NCBI GenBank assembly: GCA_017555445.1
Contig: JAFZGK010000088.1
Location: 1-45,312 of the forward strand
Length of the DNA: 45,312 bases
Reading direction: 5' to 3'
From: Bacteroidales bacterium
GTDB lineage: Bacteria > Bacteroidota > Bacteroidia > Bacteroidales > UBA932
In this document: one piece after another, positions 1 through 8,723 of the stretch
How positions within the stretch are numbered: position 1 is the stretch's first letter
Layout of the letters: every line of letters starts with the position of its first letter
Position numbers and translations under genes: made by a program
The notes under the pieces: model-generated
What the model was told of the DNA's origin: nothing
Databases searched by the model: none
What the model saw: the letters and a program-made list of their open reading frames with translations, nothing else

Positions 1-103
1 CAACAGCTGTTGGTTCAGCAGCCTGCTCGTCCTGAGCTACTGCGTTCTGTGCAGAAAAGGCCATAACGCCCATTACTGCCAAAAACATGAAAATTTTTTT
101 CAT
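1..103 (-). CDS. exbB: ExbB/TolQ/MotA-type proton channel subunit, 5' end only
   Basis: Only the first 34 codons lie in the window; the gene runs off the left edge. The translation starts MKKIFMFLAVMGVMAFSAQN and continues into an Ala/Glu/Gln-rich stretch (AQDEQAAEPTAV). A signal-peptide-like segment followed by a low-complexity acidic/Ala/Pro tail is how Bacteroidota ExbB-type TonB energisers begin, before their three membrane helices. Position directly after a type I asparaginase gene agrees with a common Bacteroidales order (inference from memory of such genomes). No channel domain is visible, so another secreted protein with a similar leader remains possible. Confidence 0.5.
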   Translation of the reverse strand, partial: MKKIFMFLAVMGVMAFSAQNAVAQDEQAAEPTAV

Positions 104-231
104 TTTTTGTGTGTTTAGTTAATTTAAAGTTATTGAATTGTTATTAGTAAATATCCTTTACTCGTTTTGGATATGGCACACCACACCCAAAATCCGGTGC
201 AATTTAGCAATTAATTTTCAATCGGCAATAA

Positions 232-1275
232 TTATTTTGATATTTCTCCCCTCAGGTCTTTGTCAAGACGTGCTTTCACATACTCATTGTCTTGACTTTC
301 ACCCAATAAGAAAAATAGTTTGCCTAAGGCACTTTCTGTCGTGCTGTCATATCCGTTGACCACGCCTGCTTCCTTCAAGGCTTTACCTGTGGCATAGATG
401 TCCATGTTTACAGTACCTGCAGAGCATTGCGTGATGTTGAGAAGGATCTTTCCTGAAGATGCCGCTTCCTGAACGATCGACAGGAACCATTCTTTTGACG
501 GAGCGTTTCCAGCACCATATGTTTCGATGATGACTGCTCTGGTATCGGCTCCGCAGAGAATGTTCCTTACAACGGAAGGAGTGATGCCCGGATGGATCTT
601 CAGGATGGAGACTCTTGTGTCAAGGGACTTATAAAAGACCGGACGGGCGTCCCATGAAGACGGCTTGATGATCAGGCCGGTGTTGTATCTGATGCTGATT
701 CCTGCTTCTGCCAGTGGTGGCAGGTTTTCTGAACGGAAAGCTCTGAAGTTATCCGAGTTGATCTTGGTAGCCCTGTTGCCTCTGATCAGGACGTTGTCGA
801 AACAGATGCATACTTCCGGGACAAGTGCGTGTCCTTCAGTATCTTTCGCTGCGGCAATCTCAACTGACGAGATAAGATTTTCCTTTCCGTCCGTACGTGG
901 TGTGCCGATAGGCAGCTGGCTTCCGGTGAAGATGACCGGCTTTGTCAGTCCTTCGATCATGAAGCTTAGTGCAGATGCGGAATAAGCCATGGTGTCGGTA
1001 CCGTGAAGAATGACGAAGCCGTCGTACTTGTCATATCTTTCTTCGATCAGATCGGCCAATGCAACCCATAGACCCGGCTCCACATCTGAAGAGTCTATAA
1101 GCGGATCAAACGTGTATGCGTCGATCCTGTAGGCAAATTTGCCTAGTTCCGGAACCTCTTCGAGGATCTGGCTGAAATCGAATGGTCTAAGTGCTTGGAC
1201 TGCAGGGTCTTCCTTCATTCCTATCGTTCCGCCTGTGTAGATGAGCAGAATCGATGACTTTTCTCTTGCTGTCAT
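232..1275 (-). CDS. ansA: Type I L-asparaginase
   Basis: 347 aa, the usual length for cytoplasmic type I asparaginases, which hydrolyse L-asparagine to aspartate and ammonia. Both signature segments are present: TGGTIGM at residues 14-20 with the nucleophilic threonine, and HGTDTM at 91-96 with the Thr-Asp pair of the second active-site signature. A further family segment, GSQLPIGTPRTDGKEN, follows. There is no signal peptide, as expected for type I. The start codon overlaps the stop of the upstream tatD gene by four bases (ATGA, 1272-1275), so the two are probably co-translated. Confident as asparaginase; the type I assignment rests on length and lack of export signal. Confidence 0.93.
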   Translation of the reverse strand: MTAREKSSILLIYTGGTIGMKEDPAVQALRPFDFSQILEEVPELGKFAYRIDAYTFDPLIDSSDVEPGLWVALADLIEERYDKYDGFVILHGTDTMAYSASALSFMIEGLTKPVIFTGSQLPIGTPRTDGKENLISSVEIAAAKDTEGHALVPEVCICFDNVLIRGNRATKINSDNFRAFRSENLPPLAEAGISIRYNTGLIIKPSSWDARPVFYKSLDTRVSILKIHPGITPSVVRNILCGADTRAVIIETYGAGNAPSKEWFLSIVQEAASSGKILLNITQCSAGTVNMDIYATGKALKEAGVVNGYDSTTESALGKLFFLLGESQDNEYVKARLDKDLRGEISK

Positions 1276-2039
1276 ATGTTGAACAGTTTTTTTGCGTTGT
1301 CGGTGGTGGCCTGAGCGACTTCTTCAATCTGTTTTCCTGTCAGCTCTGCCAGCCTTGCAGCAATATGTGGGATGTATGCGCTTTCGTTTCTTTTTCCGCG
1401 GTATGGGACAGGAGTCAGATACGGAGAATCAGTTTCAAGAAGAATCCTTTCCAAAGGAATGTTCTTGACGGTTTCGGCTATCGATGCCTTCTTGTATGTG
1501 AGGACACCTCCGATGCCGACGTACCAGTCTCCAAGCTTCTCTATCTCGCGCCATGTCTCCACGCTTCCGCTGTATGCGTGGAACACTCCTCGCAATGCGA
1601 GGTGTCTGCAGTCGCGCAGGACATTAAGTATCAGTTCTGTTGATTCCCGGGAATGGATGATTACCGGAAGTGACAACCTGTCAGCGAGTTCGAGCTGTAT
1701 ACGGAGAACTTCCTGCTGCTCCTTGACAAACTCCTTCGACCAGTAGCAGTCCATGCCTATTTCGCCGATCGCCCAGATCTTACGGCCGGCATAGCCTTCG
1801 ATCTTGGAAAGCTCTTCCTGCCAGTCCGCTCCCACGGATGTCGGATGGAGTCCGAGGCATGGGAATACTGTGCCCGGATGTCTGTCTGCGATCTCGAACA
1901 TAAGGTCCCTTGTCTGGGAGTCGATGTCCGGAAAAACGATCTTCGTCACTCCGGCTTCGCAAGCTCTTGCAACGGCGGAATCCTCCTCAGATGAAAAGGC
2001 TTCGTCGTAAAGATGGGCATGAGTGTCGATGAATTCCAT
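1272..2039 (-). CDS. tatD: TatD family metal-dependent hydrolase (DNase)
   Basis: 255 aa from the ATG at 2039. The N-terminus MEFIDTHAHLYD gives the HxH metal ligands (H7, H9). GEIGMDCYWSK, IIHSRE and the C-terminal ETDSPYL with the last metal-binding Asp are all standard TatD signatures. TatD enzymes are amidohydrolase-fold 3'-5' exonucleases/DNases using two metal ions. Longer starts exist (TTG at 2072, ATG at 2063), but a TAAATTTG promoter box at 2070-2077 overlaps or abuts them, which favours 2039. The gene is translationally coupled to the asparaginase gene downstream. The nuclease role is family knowledge; the fold is clear. Confidence 0.92.
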   Translation of the reverse strand: MEFIDTHAHLYDEAFSSEEDSAVARACEAGVTKIVFPDIDSQTRDLMFEIADRHPGTVFPCLGLHPTSVGADWQEELSKIEGYAGRKIWAIGEIGMDCYWSKEFVKEQQEVLRIQLELADRLSLPVIIHSRESTELILNVLRDCRHLALRGVFHAYSGSVETWREIEKLGDWYVGIGGVLTYKKASIAETVKNIPLERILLETDSPYLTPVPYRGKRNESAYIPHIAARLAELTGKQIEEVAQATTDNAKKLFNI

Positions 2040-2069
2040 GGCTGCCTGCTCTGTTTTGTACATATCATG

Positions 2070-2077
2070 CAAATTTA
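2070..2077 (-). promoter_or_regulatory. Candidate -7 box for the tatD-ansA operon
   Basis: The minus strand reads TAAATTTG, an exact match to the Bacteroidota -7 consensus TAnnTTTG. No convincing -33 TTG is seen 19-21 bases upstream. If used, transcription starts near 2063, which argues for the ATG at 2039 as the tatD start. Confidence 0.4.
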
Positions 2078-2100
2078 TACAAATATTCTGACAGAATAGC

Positions 2101-3264
2101 CTATTTGCTGATATTTATGCAGCATCTTTGGAGAAGGTCAATGGATATGAGACCGTCCGATTCGAGAAGCCCGGTAAGCTTGGCTGCAGTGCTGTAATCA
2201 ACACCGATGGATCCGGAAAGTTCTTCTATAGTTATACCTCTGCATTTCCTGATCATTATCAATGATTTCGTCATAAGTTCAAGCCTGTCAGGGGTCATGT
2301 CCCTGCCATATATCGAAGCGATTTTCTCCTTGTCCGTGACCATGTTCTTCTTCTTGCCGGCAGTCATGCCAAGACTTTTCAGAAATTCGTCGTCTCCTGT
2401 GACTGCTTCGGCAACCTTGCCTCTGATCAGTCTGTTGCATCCTTGAGAACAGATGTCGTCAATCCTGCCAGGTATGGCATAGACTTCTCTGCCGTAGGAG
2501 AAGGCAAGGTTGGCAGTCATCATGCCGCCTCCCTTTATCTTTGATTCCACAAGAAGGGTGGCTTCGGATAGACCTGCGATGATTCTGTTTCTTCTCAGAA
2601 AATGCAGGGGCAGCGGTGCGGTACCGGGAGGATAGTCAGTCACCAGGGCGCATCCCGGAGTGCAGGATAGTCTCTCTGCAAAATCTGTATGTCTGATGGG
2701 ATATATGGATTCAGGTCCGGTTGCCATGACTGCTATTGTCGGCAGACCGTTATCTATGGCAGTCCTATGGGCGCAGATGTCTGTTCCGATAGCAAGACCG
2801 CTGATTATCAGTGGTTTGTCAGGGCTTGAAGCTAGACTTCGGATAATTCTCGTGCACCATTCCCTGCCATATGAGGACAGGTCTCTGGTGCCGACGACTG
2901 AAACTGTATGCCGTCTGCTCCACAGGTCGTGGTCGGGGGTGGTGCTGCGTATGTAGAGTCCTATCGGAGCATCGGGACAATCCCTCAGCATTCCGGGATA
3001 GCCTTCTTCGCTGCATCCCGTGAATCTGATGCTTCTTTTTGAAAGTCTCTCGAGCTCATCATGTTCTTTTTCAACCTGTTTCCATGATATCCGTTCCCTA
3101 TATCCGGAATGAGGACCGAGTACAAGGTCTATGTCCTTCCGGGAGAGTTCGAATATGTTTTCTGCTGCCTCGAAATGAGCGAGCAGAGCATGACCGATCT
3201 GAGGTTCGAATCCGAAGATCCTGTTAAGTGCGCAAAGGCAGGCTTTTTCTTTAATACTGTCCAT
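2101..3264 (-). CDS. dprA: DNA-processing protein DprA
   Basis: 387 aa. The N-terminal ~75 residues resemble the SAM/HhH-like domain. The Rossmann-like DprA core runs from about 80 to 295, with VVGTR (123-127, in place of the usual GSR), SGLAIGTDICAH (155-166) and FLRRNRIIAGLS (222-233). The C-terminal ~65 residues form a winged-helix-like segment ending in ESDGLISIDLLQR. DprA binds incoming single-stranded DNA and loads RecA during natural transformation; it is widespread and may also act in other recombination. It lies between queA and tatD on the same strand, but a terminator after queA makes it a separate transcription unit. No other competence gene is visible here. Confidence 0.93.
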   Translation of the reverse strand: MDSIKEKACLCALNRIFGFEPQIGHALLAHFEAAENIFELSRKDIDLVLGPHSGYRERISWKQVEKEHDELERLSKRSIRFTGCSEEGYPGMLRDCPDAPIGLYIRSTTPDHDLWSRRHTVSVVGTRDLSSYGREWCTRIIRSLASSPDKPLIISGLAIGTDICAHRTAIDNGLPTIAVMATGPESIYPIRHTDFAERLSCTPGCALVTDYPPGTAPLPLHFLRRNRIIAGLSEATLLVESKIKGGGMMTANLAFSYGREVYAIPGRIDDICSQGCNRLIRGKVAEAVTGDDEFLKSLGMTAGKKKNMVTDKEKIASIYGRDMTPDRLELMTKSLIMIRKCRGITIEELSGSIGVDYSTAAKLTGLLESDGLISIDLLQRCCINISK

Positions 3265-3296
3265 TTCATTGTGATTCAGACAGGCAAAGTAAAAGT

Positions 3297-3333
3297 AAAA
3301 CCGGTCTTCCGCATAATCGGGAAAACCGGTTTT
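3297..3333 (-). terminator. Hairpin terminator after queA
   Basis: Perfect nine-base inverted repeat AAAACCGGT (3297-3305) / ACCGGTTTT (3325-3333), with further pairing TTCC/GGGA inside the loop. It lies downstream of queA and upstream of dprA. Read on the minus strand, the right arm ends in TTTT followed by ACTTTTACTTT, giving a plausible U-rich tail. The A/T-ended stem is nearly symmetrical, so it could terminate from either side. Confidence 0.65.
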
Positions 3334-3441
3334 AATCTTTTCGGCTGAAGAATTTCTGAATTTCAGATTCTTTTAACTTTTCTTGAAATCATATATCATC
3401 CGTCATAATGGTCTTGTGACGAAATTCGTTTTACGGGATCA

Positions 3442-4491
3442 TCAGATGATAAGAAGTGCATCGCCGTAAGGACCGAACTTGTAGTCCTGCTCGAGGGCTA
3501 TCTTGTACGCCTTCATCACATTCTCATATCCACCGAACGCAGCGACAGACATGAGCATGGTCGAGCCTGGACGATGGAAGTTTGAAACGATGGCATTAGG
3601 AATGGCGAATCTGTATGGCGGGAAGATGAACTTGTTTGTCCATCCGTCATATGGATTGACTTCATCATTTGTAGTAGTATAAGTCTCAAGACCTCTGATT
3701 GTGGTGATTCCCACAGCGAGTACCTTGTTTCCTGCCTTCTTTGTCTTGTTGATGAGATTGGCAGCCTCCTCTGTGATGATCACTCTCTCAGAATCCATCT
3801 TGTGCTTTGAAAGATCCTCCACGTCCACTTCTCTGAAGTGTCCGATACCCATGTGAAGGGTGATGAACGCCTTGTTGATGTCCTTCAGGATCATTCTGTT
3901 GAAGAGCTCGCGGCTGAAGTGGAGACCTGCTGCCGGAGCAGACACTGCGCCTTCATGCTTTGCGAAGATGGTCTGGAAGTTCTCTTCGTCCTCAGGAGTC
4001 ACTGTCTTCTTTACCCAGTCAGGAACAGGTGTCTGGCCGAGACCGAAGAGAGTTGACTTGAACTCCTCGTAGCTTCCGTCATAAAGGAAGCGGAGGGTGC
4101 GACCTCTAGAAGTTGTATTGTCAATGACTTCTGCTACAAGGCTTTCGTCATCTCCGAAGTAGAGCTTGTTGCCGATACGGATCTTTCTTGCAGGGTCAAC
4201 GATCACATCCCAGAGTCTCTGCTCGCGGTTGAGCTCCCTGAGAAGGAAAACCTCGATGTCAGCACCGGTCTTCTCCTTGTTGCCATAAAGTCTGGCCGGG
4301 AATACCTTGGTGTCATTGAGGACAAAAGTGTCGCCTTTTCCGAAATATTCGATGATGTCCTTGAAGAGCTTGTGCTCGATTTCACCTGTTGACTTGTGAA
4401 GTACCATGAGCTTGCATTCGTCACGCCATCTCGGCGGCTCAGTGGCAATCTTTTCAGCCGGGAGGCTGAACTGGAATTGTGAAAGTTTCAT
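3442..4491 (-). CDS. queA: S-adenosylmethionine:tRNA ribosyltransferase-isomerase
   Basis: 349 aa, normal QueA length. It transfers and isomerises the ribosyl part of SAM onto preQ1 in tRNA to make epoxyqueuosine. The sequence shows the typical start [16 protein letters not shown], the [15 protein letters not shown] segment, AAGLHFS at about 186-192, the TLHMGIGHF segment and the C-terminal [18 protein letters not shown]. The gene stands alone between a NUDIX gene and dprA, all on the minus strand, with a hairpin terminator just after it. No other queuosine gene is in the window. Confidence 0.96.
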   Translation of the reverse strand: MKLSQFQFSLPAEKIATEPPRWRDECKLMVLHKSTGEIEHKLFKDIIEYFGKGDTFVLNDTKVFPARLYGNKEKTGADIEVFLLRELNREQRLWDVIVDPARKIRIGNKLYFGDDESLVAEVIDNTTSRGRTLRFLYDGSYEEFKSTLFGLGQTPVPDWVKKTVTPEDEENFQTIFAKHEGAVSAPAAGLHFSRELFNRMILKDINKAFITLHMGIGHFREVDVEDLSKHKMDSERVIITEEAANLINKTKKAGNKVLAVGITTIRGLETYTTTNDEVNPYDGWTNKFIFPPYRFAIPNAIVSNFHRPGSTMLMSVAAFGGYENVMKAYKIALEQDYKFGPYGDALLII

Positions 4492-4589
4492 ATTATATTG
4501 TTAATACTGCAAATTAGACTGCAAAATACATAACATTATACGGTTTTTTGAAGAAAATGTTTCAGGGATGTGTCGTTTTTTGTAAAAAA

Positions 4590-5201
4590 TCACACTTTCG
4601 CCTCTTTGAACACCTCTGCAATTGAAGGGTAAGTGTTTGTAAGATATGGGGGAAGGCTTGACTTTGCGACCCATGCAGCCTTGGCTATATCCTCCTCCCG
4701 CTGTGGGGTGAGGTCGGTCGGGTCGGTGTAGAGCATACTGTACCACCAGGTGTGCTTGAGATGCCATTTTTCATTCCTGCGGTAACAATGGTCGGTGATA
4801 CAGATGAGATCGCGGAGTTCGAGCTCGTCGATCCCGGTCTCTTCCTGTACTTCGCGGAGAGCGGTCACTTCGATGGGTTCTCCCGGATCCTGATGCCCTT
4901 TAGGAAGGTCCCAAAGGCCGTTTCTGCTGATGAGGAGATAATCCCCGCGACGGTTTGATACAAGGCCTCCTCCTGCATTCACCTCCACAAATTCGTTGCA
5001 GATCTTCCTGTAGGTCTCCTCTATGTCATCTGTCGGTATGCATGTCCTTTGAAGTGAGTCAGATGTCTCTACCATGCCGATCAGAGTGTGTATGTCAATG
5101 TTGTCTCCGAGCCTGAACAGTATTGCGTTAGGATCGGAAAGTGCCGGATCGTCAGGGCTGCATATTATAATGCATCTCTTTTCAAAGAATACTTTGCGCA
5201 T
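4590..5201 (-). CDS. NUDIX hydrolase
   Basis: 203 aa. A complete Nudix box spans residues 102-124: G102, E108, then REVQEETGI at 116-124, matching GX5EX7REUXEEXGU. An N-terminal extension of about 75 residues of unknown function precedes the domain, and tryptophan-rich KWHLKHTWWY follows. Nudix enzymes hydrolyse nucleoside diphosphates linked to another group; the substrate cannot be read from the sequence. The gene is divergent from pyrE and shares a 102-base promoter region with it, but no functional link follows from that. Confidence 0.88.
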   Translation of the reverse strand: MRKVFFEKRCIIICSPDDPALSDPNAILFRLGDNIDIHTLIGMVETSDSLQRTCIPTDDIEETYRKICNEFVEVNAGGGLVSNRRGDYLLISRNGLWDLPKGHQDPGEPIEVTALREVQEETGIDELELRDLICITDHCYRRNEKWHLKHTWWYSMLYTDPTDLTPQREEDIAKAAWVAKSSLPPYLTNTYPSIAEVFKEAKV

Positions 5202-5226
5202 TTGACTTATAATTTTATTAACTTTG
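5193..5226 (+). promoter_or_regulatory. Candidate promoter for the pyrE operon
   Basis: TAACTTTG at 5219-5226 matches the TAnnTTTG -7 consensus; TTTG at 5193-5196 lies 22 bases upstream and could be the -33 box, although it falls within the first codons of the divergent NUDIX gene. The leader to the pyrE ATG would be about 70 bases. Confidence 0.5.
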
Positions 5227-5259
5227 CATGTTAGCCTTCAAGCACGTGGTTTGCATGTG

Positions 5260-5267
5260 CAAAGATA
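5260..5267 (-). promoter_or_regulatory. Candidate -7 box for the NUDIX gene
   Basis: The minus strand reads TATCTTTG, an exact TAnnTTTG match. It overlaps a short palindrome TTTGCA-TG-TGCAAA (5250-5263) between the divergent NUDIX and pyrE genes, so the two promoters lie on opposite strands about 35 bases apart. No clear -33 box. Confidence 0.45.
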
Positions 5268-5303
5268 AGGCAAAGAAGTGAAAAACTATTAAAATTCGGA
5301 AAT

Positions 5304-5936
5304 ATGGAATTCGTTGAGAAAGCGGTTGCCAAGTCCCTTATGGACATCAAGGCAGTCATGTTGAGGCCGGATCAGCCTTTCACATGGGCTTCAGGCTGGT
5401 TTTCACCCATTTACTGTGACAATAGAAAGATTCTTTCATATCCTGAGATCAGAGAGAATGTGTGCAAATGGATGGCTGACATCGTAAAGAAACAGTATCC
5501 TGATGTGGAAGTTGTTGCCGGAGTGGCTACAGGTGCGATCGCACATGGTTATCTTGTGGCTCATTATCTTGGAAAGCCGTTCTGCTACGTGAGACCTAAA
5601 CCGAAGGATCATGGTACAGGTTCCCAGATCGAAGGTCTTCTTGAGAAGGGCGCAAAGGTCGTTATCATTGAGGACCTGATCTCTACAGGTATGAGCAGCC
5701 TCGCTGCAAAGAATGCCCTTGTGAATGCTGGTGCTGACGTAATGGGTATGGTTGCGATCTTCTCATATGGCTTCCCTCAGGCACGCAAGGCTTTCGAGGA
5801 TGCAAATGTCGAGCTTACAACTCTTACTAACTACAATACGTTGGTTGAGGTAGCTCACGAGACAGGATATATCAGAGAGTCGGATATCGAGGTGCTCAAG
5901 GAATGGAGGATTTCTCCTTCTACATGGGGTAAGTAA
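5304..5936 (+). CDS. pyrE: Orotate phosphoribosyltransferase
   Basis: 210 aa. PyrE joins orotate to PRPP to give OMP in pyrimidine synthesis. The PRPP-binding motif VVIIEDLISTGMSS is at residues 119-132, and the flexible catalytic loop YVRPKPKDHGTG at 95-106 has the expected lysines and HG. The N-terminus contains FTWASGWFSPIYCDNR, typical of OPRTs. It is the first gene of a plus-strand run; one base separates its TAA from the next ATG, so the SRPBCC protein is co-transcribed. Normal length with no missing key residue. Confidence 0.95.
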   Translation: MEFVEKAVAKSLMDIKAVMLRPDQPFTWASGWFSPIYCDNRKILSYPEIRENVCKWMADIVKKQYPDVEVVAGVATGAIAHGYLVAHYLGKPFCYVRPKPKDHGTGSQIEGLLEKGAKVVIIEDLISTGMSSLAAKNALVNAGADVMGMVAIFSYGFPQARKAFEDANVELTTLTNYNTLVEVAHETGYIRESDIEVLKEWRISPSTWGK

Positions 5937-5937
5937 G

Positions 5938-6396
5938 ATGGCAGTACAGATCAAAAGCAAGAAGGCGACAGTGTCAAAGGCTCCATATGAACTTTATATG
6001 GGCTTTACCGACATGCGCAATTTCGTACAGATGCTTCCTGAGGACAAGAAGGCTGATGTCACTGCGGACTATGATTCGATTCATGCTGTGGTCCAGGGCT
6101 TCTCGATAGGAGTGAAGGTCGCTGACAGGACCCCATATTCGAAGATCGAGTTCGTGGATGACGGTGCTCCGTTCGCATTCAAGCTCACCATGCATTTCGA
6201 TGCTGCATCTGATCCATATAAGACAGATTTTCAGATCGTACTGGATGCAGAGCTGAACTTCATGATGAAGACACTACTCGGTTCCAAGCTGCAGGATGCC
6301 CTCGACAAGGTTGTCGACGGACTTGTGGCCGTATCTGAAGGACGTATGCCGGAAGGAATCGATCCTTCGATGTATCCAGGCGGTTTCAAGTCCTGA
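5938..6396 (+). CDS. SRPBCC (START-like) domain protein
   Basis: 152 aa, no signal peptide. The pattern fits a small helix-grip (SRPBCC / polyketide-cyclase-like) fold: an N-terminal strand, a helix, repeated strands (VVQGFSIGVKVADRTPYSKIEF), then a long C-terminal helix (KTLLGSKLQDALDKVVDGLVAV). Such a gene following pyrE is a common Bacteroidales arrangement (from memory, not checked). The ligand or role is unknown. It is separated from pyrE by one base and followed 34 bases later by the methyltransferase gene, with a short repeat-like sequence in that gap. Confidence 0.7.
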   Translation: MAVQIKSKKATVSKAPYELYMGFTDMRNFVQMLPEDKKADVTADYDSIHAVVQGFSIGVKVADRTPYSKIEFVDDGAPFAFKLTMHFDAASDPYKTDFQIVLDAELNFMMKTLLGSKLQDALDKVVDGLVAVSEGRMPEGIDPSMYPGGFKS

Positions 6397-6410
6397 TATC
6401 TGAGAGACCG

Positions 6411-6428
6411 GGCGAAGTCGAGACATCT
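6411..6428. repeat. Possible short dispersed palindromic repeat fragment
   Basis: The gap between the SRPBCC gene and the methyltransferase gene contains GGCGAAGTCGAGACATCT. It shares GTCGAGAmATCT with the sequence between rbfA and tyrS (37207-37218). Both resemble the short CGAG/CTCG palindromic repeats seen in many intergenic regions of gut bacteria. Only 12 bases are shared, so this is tentative. Confidence 0.3.
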
Positions 6429-6430
6429 TT

Positions 6431-7807
6431 ATGATAAAGGAACAATTCAGAAAATATCTGGTTGAAGCGATAGGAGAAGAAAGATCTCTTATCGCTTTTG
6501 CCGCTTTTGAAAAGCCGGCATCCGTGTCTGTGCGCATCAATCCTTTCAAGACTTGTCCGAAACCCTCAGATGCCAGGCCGGTTGAATGGAGCGGACATGG
6601 GTTCCTGTTGAATGAAAGGCCTGTGTTTACTCTGGATCCGCATTTTCATGGAGGTGCATACTATGTCCAGGATTCTTCGTCGATGTTTGTCGGAGAAGTA
6701 TTCCGCAGGCTGATCTCACAGGCGGAGGTGCCTGAAAGCAGACCTGTAAGGGTTCTGGATCTGTGCGCTGCACCAGGAGGCAAGTCCACCGATCTTGCTG
6801 CTTCACTCAGAGAGATGTTCGGAGACCGGTTCATCCTTGTTACAAATGAAGTGATGAAGCAGAGGGTCGGAATTCTGGCGGACAATATGGCACTTTGGGG
6901 CGAACCGAATGTGGTCGTGACTTCAGATGATCCGAGTGCTTTCGCAGCATTGAACGGTTTCTTTGATGTGATAGTGGCTGATGTACCATGCTCAGGAGAA
7001 GGTATGTTCCGTAAGGATGAGGAGGCACAGAACCAGTGGTCTGAAGACAATGTCGCATTATGTGCGGCAAGACAGAGAAGGATAGTTGCAGATGTGTGGC
7101 CGGCGTTGAGGCAAGGTGGTATTTTCATATATTCTACATGCACCTTCAATACATACGAAAACGACTCCAATGTGGAATGGATCGCTGATGAACTTGGTGC
7201 CGAGCCTTTGCTCAGCGAGGATCTGATCGGCGGAGAAGGGGTCATCAAGACGGAACTCGGATATAGTCTTGTCCCTGGTTTTGTCGAAGGCGAAGGCCAG
7301 TATTGTTCTGCACTGAAAAGGACTTCGGAGAATGCTCTTTCCGGAGGTTTCAGAGAGAACAGGAAGAAGACAAGACCATCAGGACCTCCGGTGAAGATGC
7401 CGGAAGGTATCGACAAGCTGTTCGATATCCCGATGGACCTCAAGCTCAGAGGAGAGATGGTCATTGCTGTGCCGAAGTCACTGGCCTCTGAGATGGCAAT
7501 GCTTGAGCAGATGCATGTTATAGCTTCGGGATGTGCCGTGGGTGCAGTCAAGGGCCGTGACCTTGTTCCGGATGCCGATCTTGCGCTTTCACTTGCTCTT
7601 GCACAGGATGCATACCCGTCAGTAGAGGTGGACAGGCAGACTGCTTTATCATATCTTCATAGGGATGCGATCATCCTCAAGGATTCGCCTAAGGGATACA
7701 TATTGATAAGATACGAAGGATTGCCTCTGGGGTTCGTGAAGAATTTAGGAAACAGATGCAACAGCCTGCACCCGCAGAGCAGACGCATCAGAATGGATAT
7801 AAAATAA
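6431..7807 (+). CDS. rsmF: RsmF-like rRNA (cytosine-C5) methyltransferase
   Basis: 458 aa, RsmB/NOP2/Sun superfamily. SAM-binding motif I is CAAPGGKST (112-120). Motif IV PCSGEGMF (186-193) and motif VI STCTF (235-239) give the two cysteines of the m5C mechanism (C187 and C237). The C-terminal ~170 residues match the RsmF-type RNA-binding tail, ending in GFVKNLGNRCNSLHPQSRRI. It most likely methylates a cytosine of 16S rRNA; the exact position cannot be read from sequence. It lies within the pyrE run and ends four bases before the TPR gene. Confidence 0.88.
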   Translation: MIKEQFRKYLVEAIGEERSLIAFAAFEKPASVSVRINPFKTCPKPSDARPVEWSGHGFLLNERPVFTLDPHFHGGAYYVQDSSSMFVGEVFRRLISQAEVPESRPVRVLDLCAAPGGKSTDLAASLREMFGDRFILVTNEVMKQRVGILADNMALWGEPNVVVTSDDPSAFAALNGFFDVIVADVPCSGEGMFRKDEEAQNQWSEDNVALCAARQRRIVADVWPALRQGGIFIYSTCTFNTYENDSNVEWIADELGAEPLLSEDLIGGEGVIKTELGYSLVPGFVEGEGQYCSALKRTSENALSGGFRENRKKTRPSGPPVKMPEGIDKLFDIPMDLKLRGEMVIAVPKSLASEMAMLEQMHVIASGCAVGAVKGRDLVPDADLALSLALAQDAYPSVEVDRQTALSYLHRDAIILKDSPKGYILIRYEGLPLGFVKNLGNRCNSLHPQSRRIRMDIK

Positions 7808-7811
7808 TCAG

Positions 7812-8723
7812 ATGATGAAAAGAATTGTCACTGTCATATTTTTAATGGTCATGGCTGTGTCTGCTGTTGCACAGACTGCTGACCGTTATCGTCAGCGTTA
7901 TGAACTTCTTGTCTCGCAGTTCGGGCCTGCAGGAGTAGGTGTGGAAACCCTCCTGGATAATTGGGCTCAGGTAGATTCTACAAGTTCAGATTTCCTGTTT
8001 GCAAGATTCAGCTTTTATTTCACCAAGGCCCAGACAACAGAGGTCGTATCGAAGCCTCAGAAGAAGTATCTTGGAATGGATCCGATGCTGACTCTTGCTG
8101 ACAGCACGGGTACGCAGGTATATTACTATCAGGTGAATGTGTTTGATGATGAACTGTACGGAAAAGCTCTCAGGTCTATGGACAAGGCGGTGTCTCTTTA
8201 TCCCGAGACACTGGACTACAGGTTCATGAAGGCAAATGCATATATCACATACGAGAAGGAAAGTCCGGATATGGCACTGCCATATCTTATGGATCTGGCT
8301 GGAAGAGAGAAGGAAAGAAAGTGGACATATGAAGGCTCTGCTGTTGCGGAAGGTTTCTGGGAAGAGGCTTTTCAGGAGTATTGCTACAGCTTCTATTCTA
8401 TAGGAACCCCTGAGGCCTATGATGCCTTTCTTGGACTTTCTCAGAAGCTGGCGTCTCTCTATCCTGACAATCTTGAGTTCGCCAATAATGTCGGTTCTTA
8501 TTACATGATTGCAAAGGAGGATTACAAGTCTGCGCTCAAGCAGTATTCAAAGGTGCTCAAGAAGGACTCTTCAAACTATACTGCAATCAAGAACAGCGTG
8601 CTGGCTTCGCGCAAGCTGGGAAATGTGAAATCTGAAAAGAAATATCTTCAGATGTTGATCGAGCATGGCTCACAGAGTGAGAAGCTGGCTGCCCAAGGAC
8701 GTCTGAACCAGCTTTCAAAATAG
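7812..8723 (+). CDS. Secreted tetratricopeptide-repeat protein
   Basis: 303 aa with a signal peptide (MKRIVTVIFLMVMAVSAVAQ; cut expected after AVA). TPR-like helical pairs can be seen at about 115-165 (KALRSMDKAVSLYPETLDYR) and 225-300 (NNVGSYYMIAKEDYKSALKQ onward). It is probably periplasmic or membrane-associated and scaffolds protein contacts. Its stop (TAG) overlaps the GTG start of the LolC/E-like permease by one base, so the two products are likely made together and may act together. The partner and the function are not known. Confidence 0.75.
   Translation: MMKRIVTVIFLMVMAVSAVAQTADRYRQRYELLVSQFGPAGVGVETLLDNWAQVDSTSSDFLFARFSFYFTKAQTTEVVSKPQKKYLGMDPMLTLADSTGTQVYYYQVNVFDDELYGKALRSMDKAVSLYPETLDYRFMKANAYITYEKESPDMALPYLMDLAGREKERKWTYEGSAVAEGFWEEAFQEYCYSFYSIGTPEAYDAFLGLSQKLASLYPDNLEFANNVGSYYMIAKEDYKSALKQYSKVLKKDSSNYTAIKNSVLASRKLGNVKSEKKYLQMLIEHGSQSEKLAAQGRLNQLSK

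Noticed and set aside
5250..5263. Palindrome TTTGCA-TG-TGCAAA as an operator between pyrE and the NUDIX gene
   Set aside because: Its right half is part of the TATCTTTG promoter box of the NUDIX gene, which explains it without a regulator; no second copy was found.
6661..7551. Minus-strand open frame of 296 codons
   Set aside because: It is antisense to the RsmF-like methyltransferase, whose catalytic motifs are intact.
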